This document shows positions 48,689-57,668 of a stretch of DNA of 64,000 nucleotides, piece by piece. The translations under genes and the position numbers were made by a program. Under the pieces are notes generated by a model, which was given only the letters and a program-made list of their open reading frames with translations, searched no databases and was not told the DNA's origin. Positions within the stretch are counted from its first letter, which is position 1, and the number at the start of each line of letters is the position of its first letter. This stretch comes from Crossiella sp. S99.2 (lineage in GTDB: Bacteria; Actinomycetota; Actinomycetes; Mycobacteriales; Pseudonocardiaceae): contig NZ_JALMDK010000005.1 of NCBI RefSeq assembly GCF_023094165.1, positions 186,001 to 250,000 of the forward strand, written 5' to 3'.

Positions 48689-50716
48689 ATGCGCCCCAAC
48701 ACAATCCGCACAATCCTGCCCGCCACCCTGCTGGCCCTCACCCTGCCCACAATGGCCACCGCCGCACCTCAACCCACCACCATCCCCGGCCCCGCCACCA
48801 CCGGCCCCGGTCCCGCCGCCACCGCCGTCCCAGGCGCCACCGTCCCCAGTTCCGCCGCCCTCGCCATCACAGCCGCCGCCGCGCCGCACCTCACCGCCAT
48901 CACCGCCGCGAACCCCAGCTCACCCGCAACCACAGCCCTTGCCCTGTCCCCACCCACTTCTCCTCCCACACACCCCTGCGCCACCGCCACCCAGCAGTGC
49001 GAAGGCACCCTCGAAGTCCCCCTCAACTGGTCAGACCCCACCGGTGAACGCATCCCCATCCCGTTCACCTACTACCCCCGCACCGACCAGTCCCGCCCCG
49101 CGGCGGGCACCGTCCTCGCTCTGGGCGGCGGCCCAGCGTCCTCCCTCGGCGGCGCCGTGCAAGGCCACCGCCGGGCCCTGGGCGCCGAATCGGCCAACTT
49201 CGACGTCCTCGCCGTGGAACGCCGAGGCTTCGGCCAGGCCGCCCCCTTCGCCTGCCCCGACCTGGACCTGACCACACCCCAGACCTTCACCGACTGCACC
49301 ACCCGCATCGGTCCCCGGATCCAGTTCTTCACCACCGACCAGCGCGTCACCGACGTCGAAGCCGTCCGCACCGCCCTGGGCATCCCGGCCCTGATCCCCT
49401 ACGGCACCTCCTACGGCACCCGCGACGCCACCGCCTACGCCGTCCGTTTTCCCCAGCGCACCAAGGCGATCATCTCCGACAGCAGCACCCCGGTGGGCCC
49501 CGACGGCTACGCGACCGGCGACACCTTCAACGACCGCCTCAAGATCACCGCGACCCAGCTCACCGCGATCTGCACCCCGTCACCGGCCTGCCGAGCCCTG
49601 CCCGGCACCCCCGTGAGCCGCTGGTCCGCCCTGATGGCCCGCCTCCGCGCGACCCCCGACCCCAAGCTCCCGCTGTTCGCCCTCAACGACATCATCGCCA
49701 AACCCGGCGAACCCTCGGTAGGCCGCGAAATCAACGCCGCCATCCACGCCTACCTCACCGACGACCCAGCCCCACTGCACCGCCTGGCCGCCACCGGCCC
49801 CACCCTCCCGCCCCGCGGATCTCCTTTCACCGCACCGTTCTTCGCCTACTGGTGCGCCGACAGCAGCTATCCCTTCTCCCGCAACGCCACCCCGGAAGCC
49901 CGTCGCGCGGAGTTGGCCCGCTACCGCCAGGCCAACCCGGAACGCCCGGTGACCGCCGCCGAGGTCATGGGTGCCTTCGGCTGGACCGAGGACTGGTGCG
50001 CCAACTGGCCCACCCCACGTCCCACCCCACTGATCCCACTCGGCGCCACCCTCCCCAACGTCCCCCTGCTCGCCATCGGCGGCCAGCTGGACCTGGGCGG
50101 CGACCAGGCAGCCCGCACCCTGGCGGCCGCCGTCCCCCAAGGCCGGGCCCTGATCATCCCCTTCGGCCAGCACGTCCCCAGCATCGCCAACTACGCCTAC
50201 ACCCCCTGCGCCGCCCAGGCAGTCCGCACCTTCTTGACCTCCCCGGCCAAACCCACCCCCACCTGCACCGCCGAGACCTACCAGGCCCAAGCCCACTTCC
50301 CCCGCACCACCCAAACCCTCCCCGCCCCCCAAGCCTCCACCCTCACCCGCCCCCAACGCACCGCCCTCGCGGTCGCCCTGACCACCGCCAACGACGCCCT
50401 GTCCCGCCGAAACCCCAACACCGCTCTCCAGGCGGGCCGCAAACAACTCCCCGGCGTCCGCGGCGGCACCATCCACTACGAGAACCCCCAGATCCGCCTG
50501 GACAACGTCCAGCACGTCACCGACGCCGCCGTCACCGGCACGATCACCATCCCCGCCCTGAACGAAGAAGCAACCGCCACCCTCACCGTCACCCAGGGCG
50601 CCACAACCACCCAGCTCACCCTGCGCTGGAACCCCTTCCACCCCAGACCCCTGCTCAAGATCCGCGGCGAGATCAACGGAACCAGCTTCACCGCGACCTT
50701 CCCGAACGCCACCTAG
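48689..50716 (+). CDS. Secreted alpha/beta hydrolase, tripeptidyl-aminopeptidase-like
   Basis: 675 residues. The signal peptide is about 1-28 (LPATLLALTLPTMATAA), start set by GGAAGG before ATG 48689. A Thr/Pro/Ala-rich stretch to about residue 95 follows. The alpha/beta hydrolase domain has EVPLNWSDPTGERIPIPFTY, LGGGPASSLGGAVQ, DVLAVERRGFGQA, the nucleophile Ser in PYGTSYGTRDA and the His in FGQHVPSI. Residues about 540-675 form an extra Thr-rich beta domain. The family contains exported peptidases of actinomycetes; the substrate cannot be read. Confidence 0.85.
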   Translation: MRPNTIRTILPATLLALTLPTMATAAPQPTTIPGPATTGPGPAATAVPGATVPSSAALAITAAAAPHLTAITAANPSSPATTALALSPPTSPPTHPCATATQQCEGTLEVPLNWSDPTGERIPIPFTYYPRTDQSRPAAGTVLALGGGPASSLGGAVQGHRRALGAESANFDVLAVERRGFGQAAPFACPDLDLTTPQTFTDCTTRIGPRIQFFTTDQRVTDVEAVRTALGIPALIPYGTSYGTRDATAYAVRFPQRTKAIISDSSTPVGPDGYATGDTFNDRLKITATQLTAICTPSPACRALPGTPVSRWSALMARLRATPDPKLPLFALNDIIAKPGEPSVGREINAAIHAYLTDDPAPLHRLAATGPTLPPRGSPFTAPFFAYWCADSSYPFSRNATPEARRAELARYRQANPERPVTAAEVMGAFGWTEDWCANWPTPRPTPLIPLGATLPNVPLLAIGGQLDLGGDQAARTLAAAVPQGRALIIPFGQHVPSIANYAYTPCAAQAVRTFLTSPAKPTPTCTAETYQAQAHFPRTTQTLPAPQASTLTRPQRTALAVALTTANDALSRRNPNTALQAGRKQLPGVRGGTIHYENPQIRLDNVQHVTDAAVTGTITIPALNEEATATLTVTQGATTTQLTLRWNPFHPRPLLKIRGEINGTSFTATFPNAT

Positions 50717-51018
50717 CCCGCGCGAGCCGCACCGCATCCACCGGGCCGGGCGCCCCGTGCCCCGGCTCGGTGCGCGGAGTCAGTTCCGGCCCTGCCGCCG
50801 CCCTGCCGCGCCCTGACCCTGCCTTGCCGCCCTGACCCTGCCTTGCCGCCCTGACCCCGCCTCGCCGTCCCGTCCCGCTCCGTCCCGGCTCCCGCCTCGA
50901 TCCGCCACACCGTCCCGGCTCCCGCCCCGCCCTTCGTCTCTGCGCCACCCTCCACTCCCTCCTGCACCGGAGGTTAGGGTTGGCGGGTTGGCCAGGTGGT
51001 AATCGAGGACGGGGCTGG
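50717..51018. repeat. C-rich gap with 19-bp tandem repeats
   Basis: The 302-base gap has no gene I can support. Three 19-bp units at 50808-50826, 50827-50845 and 50846-50864 share the core GCCCTGACCCTGCCTTG (third copy with three changes). Around them the strand is strongly C-rich. No terminator hairpin of note was seen. Confidence 0.7.
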
Positions 51019-51900
51019 ATGCGGCGCGGGCGGGAATCCAAGGGGCAGCGGAGCGTGGTGCGTGGCCCGGTGCCCGGCCAGTATCCGGTGCGGTTCGGCA
51101 TGGCCGAGTTGCTCGCCGATCTCGACTGGCCCAATGGCTGGCTGCTCAGCGTCGACGGTGTCGCCCAGTCCTATGTGGACCTTGATGACCCGACCCACCT
51201 CGAATTCGATTACGTCCGCCGCATCGGTGACGTCATCGACTGTCTCGGCCAGCCCGAAGAAGCCCTGGACGCTCTGCACATCGGCGGCGGTGGCTGCACC
51301 GTCCCCCGCTACATCGCGGCCACCCGCCCCGGCTCGCGGCAACTTGTCTTCGACGCCGACGGCGACTTGATCGACCTGGTCCGCGAACACCTCCAGTTGC
51401 GCACCGTCCCAGCCCTGCGGGTGCGGGTGTGCGACGGCAGGGAGGGAGTCACCACGCGGCGCGACGACTCGGCGGATCTTGTTGTCCTGGACGCTTTCCA
51501 AAGCGCCTCCATGCCCGGCGGCCTGGCCACCCAGGAGTTCGTCGGAGATATCGCCCGGGTGCTCCGGCCGGACGGCACCGTGATCGTCAACGTCACCGAC
51601 GGCCCCGGCCTGAAGTTCGCCCGTCGTGTCGTGGCCACTCTGCGCCTGGTCTTCCCACAGGTCCTGCTGGTCGCCGAACCCGCGGTGCTGCGCGGTCGCC
51701 GCTTCGGCAACCTGGTCCTGGTCGGCTCCACCGCGGACCTCCCGGTGGCGGAGATCACCACCCGGGTGCACTCGGCGGCCTTCCCGGCACGGTGTGTGGC
51801 CGATGCCGACCTGATCAAGCTGTGCGCGGGCGCCGAACCCATCACCGACACCGCGCCCATGGTCGCCCCGGTGCCGCCCAAACGCGCCTTCGGGGGTTGA
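51019..51900 (+). CDS. Spermidine-synthase-like SAM-dependent protein
   Basis: 293 residues. The Rossmann fold carries DALHIGGGGCTVPRYIAATR (SAM loop), LVFDADGDLIDLVREHL and DDSADLVVLDAF. It resembles the spermidine-synthase-like domain of actinobacterial proteins with no polyamine evidence. The typical catalytic Asp/Tyr of true spermidine synthases is not clear, so a function other than polyamine synthesis is possible. ATG 51019 is preferred (GAGGAC upstream); an in-frame TTG lies earlier. Its stop codon is embedded in the next gene's -35 box. Confidence 0.8.
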   Translation: MRRGRESKGQRSVVRGPVPGQYPVRFGMAELLADLDWPNGWLLSVDGVAQSYVDLDDPTHLEFDYVRRIGDVIDCLGQPEEALDALHIGGGGCTVPRYIAATRPGSRQLVFDADGDLIDLVREHLQLRTVPALRVRVCDGREGVTTRRDDSADLVVLDAFQSASMPGGLATQEFVGDIARVLRPDGTVIVNVTDGPGLKFARRVVATLRLVFPQVLLVAEPAVLRGRRFGNLVLVGSTADLPVAEITTRVHSAAFPARCVADADLIKLCAGAEPITDTAPMVAPVPPKRAFGG

Positions 51901-51936
51901 CCTCCAGTTCACTGGAGGTTTCATGCTGCTTGCATG
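51897..51936 (+). promoter_or_regulatory. MerR-type promoter with leaderless start
   Basis: -35 TTGACC (51897-51902), a 19-bp spacer and -10 CATGCT (51922-51927). The spacer contains the 20-bp dyad ACCTCCAGTTCACTGGAGGT (51900-51919; 9-bp arms). Six bases separate the -10 from the ATG at 51934, so the transcript should be leaderless. The 19-bp spacer is the hallmark of MerR/SoxR-activated promoters. TGA of the previous gene (51898-51900) lies in the -35. Confidence 0.75.
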
Positions 51937-53202
51937 AGTAGGGCTATGCGAGTTGGGGTGATCGGCGCCGAGCTGGCGCGGGGCTGGGCGACCCGCGCGC
52001 ATTTCCCTGCGCTGCAAGGACTTCCCGGCATCGACCTGTTCGCAGTGGCTGACCCCGAACAGCCCGCCACCGCCGTCGCCGACCAGTGGGGCGCCCAGTT
52101 CACCTGCACCAGCCCCACCGAACTGGCCACCCATCGCCAGGTCGACATAGTCACCATCGCGGGTCCGGTCCCCGGGCACGACGACCTGGTGCGCACCGCG
52201 CTGTCCGCCGGGAAACACGTCTTCTGCGAGTGGCCCCTGACCACCAACGTCCACTCCGCCATCGAACTCCGCACCCTGGCCGCCCAATCCGGCGTCCATC
52301 ACGTCGTCGGCCTGCGCGGCCGAGCCGACCCGGGCGTGCGTTTCGTCCGGGACCTCCTGGCACACGGCGAAATCGGCGAGGTGCTCGGCGTGACCCTGAG
52401 CGCCGCGCCCGCCACCTCACCGGAATTCTCGGTCGGCGAGTCCCTGCTCACCGGCGATGGCGGCCAGGCCCTGGACATCCTCCGCTTCTGCCTGGGCGAA
52501 CTCGCCGAACTGTCCGCGACCTTCGCCACCCGCTGCCCCGGCGTGATCTCCCCGGACCAGGTGCTCGTCCAGGGGCTCCTGGAATCCGGCGTCGCCCTCT
52601 CCGTGCACCTGCAGGCCGGCGCTCCCGGTGGCACCGGCTTCCGCATGGAGGTACAGGGCCGTCGCGGAGCACTGATCCTGGTGTGCCCAGGTCGCATCGG
52701 CGAACAGGAGTCCACCGTGCTGCTGGCCCGGGGCTCGCGTGGCAGACCGAGCACGATGGCCAGCCGGACACCAACCGTCTCAGCGGAGGCAAGAATCGCC
52801 TCGCCCGCCACGGCAATGGCTGAGCCGGGGGCAGTCACGTCGCCGGATGAGGGCGAGGGGTTCGAGGCGGCCGCGCTGCGGGTGACCGGAACGCGAGCCG
52901 ATGGCAGGCCATCGACTGTGCTCGCCGTGCCGGGCCAGCTCCCGTCGTGGGGAACGGCCGCAACACTGGAGTTGCTGTCGGCACTGGAGGTGCTTCCGGT
53001 GCCGGAGAGCTATCGGAGCGGGGTGGCCGCGGTGCCGGCGGGTCCCGCACAGGGCGTGGCCCGCCTGTACGCGGAACTTGTGCGGGCGGTGCGGACCGGG
53101 ACACCGCAAGACCCGGACTTCACCACGGCGGTCGGATTGCACTGCCTGCTGGACACGGTGGCCGAAGCGGCGAGCAGCCGCCGGTGCCGCAGCTTCGGCT
53201 GA
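51934..53202 (+). CDS. Gfo/Idh/MocA-family oxidoreductase
   Basis: 422 residues. The N-terminal Rossmann domain reads MRVGVIGAELARGWATRAHF, ADPEQPATAVADQWGA and AGKHVFCEWPLTTN; the usual E-K-P cofactor motif is here CEWP, so one canonical Lys is missing. The C-terminal domain (about 130-420) has GHGEIGEVLGVTLS-like sequence and a low-complexity part near 280-310 (STMASRTPTVSAEARIASPA). It acts on an unknown sugar- or imine-like substrate. It is controlled by the MerR-type promoter upstream; no MerR gene is adjacent. Confidence 0.82.
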   Translation: MSRAMRVGVIGAELARGWATRAHFPALQGLPGIDLFAVADPEQPATAVADQWGAQFTCTSPTELATHRQVDIVTIAGPVPGHDDLVRTALSAGKHVFCEWPLTTNVHSAIELRTLAAQSGVHHVVGLRGRADPGVRFVRDLLAHGEIGEVLGVTLSAAPATSPEFSVGESLLTGDGGQALDILRFCLGELAELSATFATRCPGVISPDQVLVQGLLESGVALSVHLQAGAPGGTGFRMEVQGRRGALILVCPGRIGEQESTVLLARGSRGRPSTMASRTPTVSAEARIASPATAMAEPGAVTSPDEGEGFEAAALRVTGTRADGRPSTVLAVPGQLPSWGTAATLELLSALEVLPVPESYRSGVAAVPAGPAQGVARLYAELVRAVRTGTPQDPDFTTAVGLHCLLDTVAEAASSRRCRSFG

Positions 53203-53301
53203 CGGCAAGGCTCACTCCCGAGGGGGAACGGGTTCACCTCACAGCGGGAGGGGTCCCGCCGCACCGGTGCGAGAGTGTTGGCGGCAGGGGAGCCTGGGGG
53301 T

Positions 53302-53329
53302 GGGCACGGCGGCCCCGGCCGCCGTGCCC
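53302..53329. terminator. Terminator between convergent genes
   Basis: Perfect 13-bp arms GGGCACGGCGGCC (53302-53314) and GGCCGCCGTGCCC (53317-53329), 2-base loop, between the stops at 53202 (+) and 53336 (-). Confidence 0.85.
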
Positions 53330-53335
53330 CGCGGC

Positions 53336-53908
53336 TCACCCGCGACGGCCCAGGCCGTGGAACAGTGTGGTGACAACGCGGTCGGCCAGTTCGTCGACAT
53401 CGGTGCCGCGCTCGGCGCGTTCCCGCACCGCCTCACGCAGCAACGCGTAGTAGACCCGGGTCAGCCAATCCCGGCAGACCGCGGCATCCAGCAGCCCGGC
53501 CGCGGTGATCCGCTCGAACAGCGCCTGCGACTTGCCGCGGACCTGTTCCTCCGCCGTCAGCACCCGGGAATCGGCCAGCGCCTGCCTGTTCGGCGTGAAC
53601 CGCCAGACGCTCTGCACCGTCACCAGGTTCGCGGTCAGTTGGTGCAAAGCGACCAGTGGCGGCGCGGTCTCCGTGCGGGCGGCATTGATCGCGCCCTCGA
53701 CCTGGGCCATGATGGCGTCAATCATCGCCGCCACCAGGGCCTCCCTGGTGGCGAACCGGCGATGCACGGTCGTGCGGGCCACTCCGGCTGCGTCGGCGAT
53801 CTGCTGCACTGTGGTCGTCGGATCCGCGCTCAGCAAGCGATCGGCCACCCGCAGGATCGCGTGGTGGGTGCGTTCCGCATCCGCACGTAGCGGCGGCTCC
53901 CAAGACAT
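53336..53908 (-). CDS. TetR-family transcriptional regulator
   Basis: 190 residues. The HTH is HHAILRVADRLLSADPTTTV, QQIADAAGVARTTVHRRFAT and REALVAAMIDAIM. The C-terminal domain is helical with no known ligand. It is divergent from an aldo/keto reductase across a strong dyad, so that gene is the likely target. Confidence 0.92.
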   Translation of the reverse strand: MSWEPPLRADAERTHHAILRVADRLLSADPTTTVQQIADAAGVARTTVHRRFATREALVAAMIDAIMAQVEGAINAARTETAPPLVALHQLTANLVTVQSVWRFTPNRQALADSRVLTAEEQVRGKSQALFERITAAGLLDAAVCRDWLTRVYYALLREAVRERAERGTDVDELADRVVTTLFHGLGRRG

Positions 53909-53939
53909 GGGTAGACGATACCCAGCCGTCGCATCTCTC

Positions 53940-53973
53940 CGTGAATACGCAACATGGGTGTTGTGTATTCACG
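53940..53973. promoter_or_regulatory. Operator between TetR and aldo/keto reductase genes
   Basis: CGTGAATACGCAACA (53940-53954) and TGTTGTGTATTCACG (53959-53973) are inverted copies with one mismatch and a 4-base centre. TTGTGT (53961-53966) and TACGGT (53983-53988), 16 bases apart, form a possible promoter for the reductase that the bound repressor would cover. Confidence 0.7.
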
Positions 53974-54043
53974 TTAAGCCGATACGGTGATGTCTCGGGT
54001 CGAGCAGATCCGCTATCCCACCACAAACTGAGGGACACAAGAC

Positions 54044-55087
54044 ATGCGGCTGCGCACCCTCGGCGGCACCGGAATCAAGGTCAGCCCCTACTGTCTCGGC
54101 GCGATGATGTTCGGCGCCATGGGCAACGCCGACCACGACGAATCGGTGCGAATGATCCACACCGCGTTCGACGCGGGAATCAACTTCGTGGACACCGCCG
54201 ACGTCTACTCCAACGGCGAGTCCGAGGAAATCCTCGGCAAGGCCCTCAAGGGCCGTCGCGACGACATCGTCGTGGCCAGCAAGGCGCACCTGCCGATGGG
54301 CGAGGACGCCAACCGGCGCGGCGGCTCCCGGCGGTGGCTGGTCCGCGCCGTGGAGGACAGCCTCCGCCGACTCGGCACCGACCACCTGGACCTGTACCAG
54401 CTACACCGACCCGACGAGGACACCGCCCTGGACGAAACCCTGGGGGCACTGTCGGATCTGGTGCGCTCCGGCAAGATTCGCGCGGTGGGCACCTCGACCT
54501 TCCCGGCCGAACTCATCGTGGAAATGCAGTGGGAGTCGGAACGGCGCGGCCATGTCCGGGTGCGCACCGAGCAACCGCCCTATTCGATTTTCAACCGTGC
54601 AGCCGAAACCTCCGTTCTGCCGACCTGCGCTCGCTATGGAATGGGCGTGCTGACCTGGGGCCCGCTCAACCGGGGCTGGCTCACCGGCCGCTACCGGCCC
54701 GGCTACCAACTGCCCGAAGGCGCGCACCCGGTGCAGCAGCAGATGTTCCACCCGGCGATCCCCGCCAACGCGCGGAAGTACGCCGTGATCGAACAACTGC
54801 TCAAACTCGCCGCGGACTCGGGCCATTCGCTGGCCCACCTCGCCGTGGCGTTCGTGCTGTCCCACCCCGCGGTGACCTCGGCGATCATCGGCCCGCGCAC
54901 CCCGGAGCAGCTCGCGGACCTGTTGGCGGGCAAGGACACCGTGCTCGAGGACGAGGTGCTGAACCGCATCGACGAACTGGTCCCGCCAGGCACGGTCCTG
55001 AACCCCGACGACAGCTTCTACCAGCCGCCGGGCATCACCGACCTGACTCAGCGCCGCCGTCCACGGGAGACCAGGGCCGCGGTCTGA
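54044..55087 (+). CDS. Aldo/keto reductase
   Basis: 347-residue NADPH-dependent reductase of the AKR fold (TIM barrel). The catalytic tetrad is visible: Asp in NFVDTADVYSNG, Tyr in that same motif, Lys in VVASKAHLP, His in LYQLHRPDED. SIFNRAAETSVLPTCARYGMG and VTSAIIGPRTPEQL are family sequence, similar to YccK/YrpG-type AKRs. It is probably repressed by the divergent TetR. A hairpin terminator follows. Confidence 0.93.
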   Translation: MRLRTLGGTGIKVSPYCLGAMMFGAMGNADHDESVRMIHTAFDAGINFVDTADVYSNGESEEILGKALKGRRDDIVVASKAHLPMGEDANRRGGSRRWLVRAVEDSLRRLGTDHLDLYQLHRPDEDTALDETLGALSDLVRSGKIRAVGTSTFPAELIVEMQWESERRGHVRVRTEQPPYSIFNRAAETSVLPTCARYGMGVLTWGPLNRGWLTGRYRPGYQLPEGAHPVQQQMFHPAIPANARKYAVIEQLLKLAADSGHSLAHLAVAFVLSHPAVTSAIIGPRTPEQLADLLAGKDTVLEDEVLNRIDELVPPGTVLNPDDSFYQPPGITDLTQRRRPRETRAAV

Positions 55088-55127
55088 CCCCGGCGCGCGG
55101 CGAGGACCACGCGCCGGGGGACAGACC
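55081..55127 (+). terminator. Strong hairpin terminator after aldo/keto reductase
   Basis: CCCCGGCGCG (55088-55097) pairs with CGCGCCGGGG (55110-55119). An outer stem, GGTCTG (55081-55086) with CAGACC (55122-55127), includes the last coding bases. The stop codon TGA is at 55085-55087. Confidence 0.8.
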
Positions 55128-56357
55128 CGCACCGGCCAGATCGGGCAGTGCCGTGCCAGCCTTGGCCCAACCCCCGTCCGGTCGGCTTCCACTGGGGCCG
55201 CTCGGGCAACACGGGATGGATCCGCTCCCGTGCTGGCCCGTGCGGTCCAGCGGAAGCCGCCGGCCGAGCTGAGGCAGTCGCGACCATGCCTCAACCCGCA
55301 GGGGCTTGCTGGGCAGTCCTCGCGGTTCGCGCCCCGGACGATCTGGCGGCTGAGCCGTCCTAGGCCGGCTCAGTGCCTGGATTGATGGGGTGCCGGCCGC
55401 GGGGACCTGGCTTGGCTGACCCGGCGCGGACATGTCGTCCTGCCTGGCCTGGCCGGAGCCCTTGTTGCCTCACCTCGGACCCGAGCCCTGACCGCGGCCG
55501 CACTGTGCGCCTGACAGGACTGGGTGCCTAACAGGACTGGGCGCCTGACAGCACTGCGTGCCTGCCGGGCAACGTGCCTGGCTGGTAGCCGGAGCCGGCT
55601 GACAACTGGACCTGCTCGGACGGTCCAGTGCGCCGATGCCCCGGCGGGCCTGCCGAACCAGCGGGATGGGTTCTCCGGCTTGGCTGGCCTCCGGACTTGC
55701 TCGATGACGTCCGGAAGCTGTGCCGCGCCTGGCCGCTGTGGGCTGGTTCAGCGAGGGCCGGGCCTGCCGCGCCGAGGTTGGCCTGAAAGGAATCGACTCG
55801 ACTGCGGGTGCGTGCCGCGGTGGGGATGACCGGGGTGAGACGGGTCGGGCTGGGGGTGGTGGCCTGGTGGGGATATGGGTGTGGGGACCTCCTGATTCTG
55901 GTTGACATGGCGGAACCTGGGCGTGGATCGCACACACGCGGGGCAATACCGGGCTGCGTACTCGGCCCGCCTCCGGTTCGGCGGCACGGCGGGGGAGTTG
56001 CACAACGCGAACCAGACCCGGAGCTCTCGGGTCACCTGCAGCTGGTCGGCATCAGGAGCCACGCGATGCAGCAGAGGACGGAAGATACCTGGCCACCAGG
56101 GAACGTCCTCGCCATGCACAGTAGCGCCTCCGAGGGGAGGTTTCGACCAAGTCCTGGCCAAACGTAGCGAGTTCCCACGACCGTGGGATACCGCCGCCAG
56201 GGTCTTGCGGAATTGGCCGCACTATCAGTGACGTCTGGTGGTTTCGAGTACGTGAACTTGGGTCGGACTCCTACTTTGGGGGGTACCGGACAGGAGGTGG
56301 CAACCGATTGTGTTCGTCGCATTGACGGAACGACGACGCGCAAACGGGGCAACGACG
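55128..56357. other. 1.2 kb without a convincing gene; 17-bp tandem repeats
   Basis: No open frame here has the residue composition or motifs of a protein I can support. The most plausible is a minus-strand frame of about 137 residues (55748-56161) with a Cys pair (RYCPACVRS), not called. A 17-bp tandem repeat lies at 55508-55558, three copies built on GCCTGACAGGACTGGG, with a fourth degenerate copy to 55574. The gap is G/C-skewed and repeat-rich. Possible decayed genes or a structured RNA; neither is shown. Confidence 0.5.
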
Positions 56358-57632
56358 ATGAACGTGCTGCTGCTCGCCTATGGCTCGCTGGGGGACATCC
56401 AGCCTTTTGTCGCGCTCGGCCGCGCCCTCGATCGCGCTGGTCACAAGGTGGTGCTGGCCGCGCCCGCCCGCTTCGAGTCCTACGTCGGCGAGCACGATTT
56501 GCCTTTTGCGCCGATCAGTGATGCCCTTGTTGAGCTGGCCGACAGCGCGGACCTCCGGGCTTCGCGTGAAGGCGGCGCGCTGCAGTCCGGGGTGGCCTGG
56601 CTCGAAGCCCTCCGGCGCGGCGAGGACGCGGCGACCGCTGTGCTCGAGGACAGCTGGGCGGCCGCGGCGTTCGGGCCCGACCTGGTGGTGCATCACCCGA
56701 TCACGGCTGGGCAGCACATCGCGGAGAAGCTTCGAGTTCCGTCAGTGCTGGCCTCGCCGCAACCTTCCTACGTGCCGACGGATGCGTTCCCCTGTTCGCT
56801 GATCTCGGTGCCGGACTGGCTGCCACCGGCGTTCAACCGGTTCACCTACACACTGCTCGCCTGGTCCGGCCGACTGCTGTCCGGACCGACCGACCGGTGG
56901 CGGGAGCAGGTGCTCGGCCTGCCTCGGCGCCGGGGAGCGCACGACCCGCTGCGCCAGCCGGACGGCAGGCACACGACGGTGCTGCACGCGTTCAGCCCAC
57001 ACGTGTTCCCGCCCGCGCCGGACTGGCCGGATTCCGTGCACAGCATGGGTTACTGGTTCCTGCCCGCGGCCACGGACTGGGCGCCGCCGCGAGCGCTGGT
57101 GGAGTTCCTGGACGCCGGTTCACCGCCGGTGTGCGTGACCTTCGGCAGCACTGTCGGCGGCGATCCGCGGCGCTCGGCGCGCACCGTCCTGGACGCGGTG
57201 CGGCTGGCGGGCGTGCGGGCGGTGCTGGTGTCCGGGTGGGGCGGTTTGCAGGCGGACGAACTGCCCGCGGAGGTCTTCCAGGCCGAGCACGTGCCGTTCG
57301 ACTGGCTGTTCCCCAGGGTGTCGGCGGTGGTGCACCACGGTGGCGGCGGCACCAGCGCCGCGGCCGTCGCGGCTGGACGGCCACAGGTGACCTGTCCGTT
57401 CGGGGTGGACCAACCGCAGTGGGCACGGCGGATGCATCAGCTCGGGGTGGCGCCGCCGCCGATCCCGCAGCGCACGCTGACCACGGCCGCGCTGGCCGAG
57501 GCGATCCACCTGGCCGCCACCGACGCGGCGATGGCACGGCGTGCGGAGCGGCTCGGCAGGCTGGTGAACGCCGAGCCTGGAGCGGAGGCCGCGGTGGCGT
57601 TGCTGGAAAAACTCGTGTCGCGCAAGGGTTGA
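56358..57632 (+). CDS. GT1-family glycosyltransferase, UDP/dTDP-sugar type
   Basis: 424 residues. The N-terminal fold is LLAYGSLGDIQPFVALGRAL, GHKVVLAAPARFESYV. The C-terminal sugar-nucleotide site is VHHGGGGTSAAAVAAGRPQV and CPFGVDQPQWARRMHQLGVA, as in sterol- or aglycone-type GT1/GT28 transferases. ATG 56358 is preferred over GTG 56310, since homology starts at MNVLLLAYGSLGD. A sterol, lipid or secondary metabolite acceptor cannot be read. Confidence 0.9.
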   Translation: MNVLLLAYGSLGDIQPFVALGRALDRAGHKVVLAAPARFESYVGEHDLPFAPISDALVELADSADLRASREGGALQSGVAWLEALRRGEDAATAVLEDSWAAAAFGPDLVVHHPITAGQHIAEKLRVPSVLASPQPSYVPTDAFPCSLISVPDWLPPAFNRFTYTLLAWSGRLLSGPTDRWREQVLGLPRRRGAHDPLRQPDGRHTTVLHAFSPHVFPPAPDWPDSVHSMGYWFLPAATDWAPPRALVEFLDAGSPPVCVTFGSTVGGDPRRSARTVLDAVRLAGVRAVLVSGWGGLQADELPAEVFQAEHVPFDWLFPRVSAVVHHGGGGTSAAAVAAGRPQVTCPFGVDQPQWARRMHQLGVAPPPIPQRTLTTAALAEAIHLAATDAAMARRAERLGRLVNAEPGAEAAVALLEKLVSRKG

Positions 57633-57668
57633 CCTGGAGCGCGCTCCAGCCGACAGGCTCGGCGCATG
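57629..57668 (+). promoter_or_regulatory. MerR-type promoter with leaderless start
   Basis: -35 TTGACC (57629-57634), 19-bp spacer, -10 CAGGCT (57654-57659), then 6 bases to ATG 57666. The spacer holds the perfect palindrome CTGGAGCGCGCTCCAG (57634-57649). The TGA stop of the glycosyltransferase (57630-57632) lies in the -35. The layout is the same as at 51897. Confidence 0.72.

Noticed and set aside
50986..50993. GTTGGCC copy before the spermidine-synthase-like gene
   Set aside because: Single isolated heptamer without GTACGCC or 22-bp spacing; expected by chance in this GC content.
55748..56161. Minus-strand frame of 137 codons with RYCPACVRS
   Set aside because: Only a Cys pair; no start with a ribosome site, no family, and the neighbouring repeat region is poor in genes. 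Not strong enough to call.
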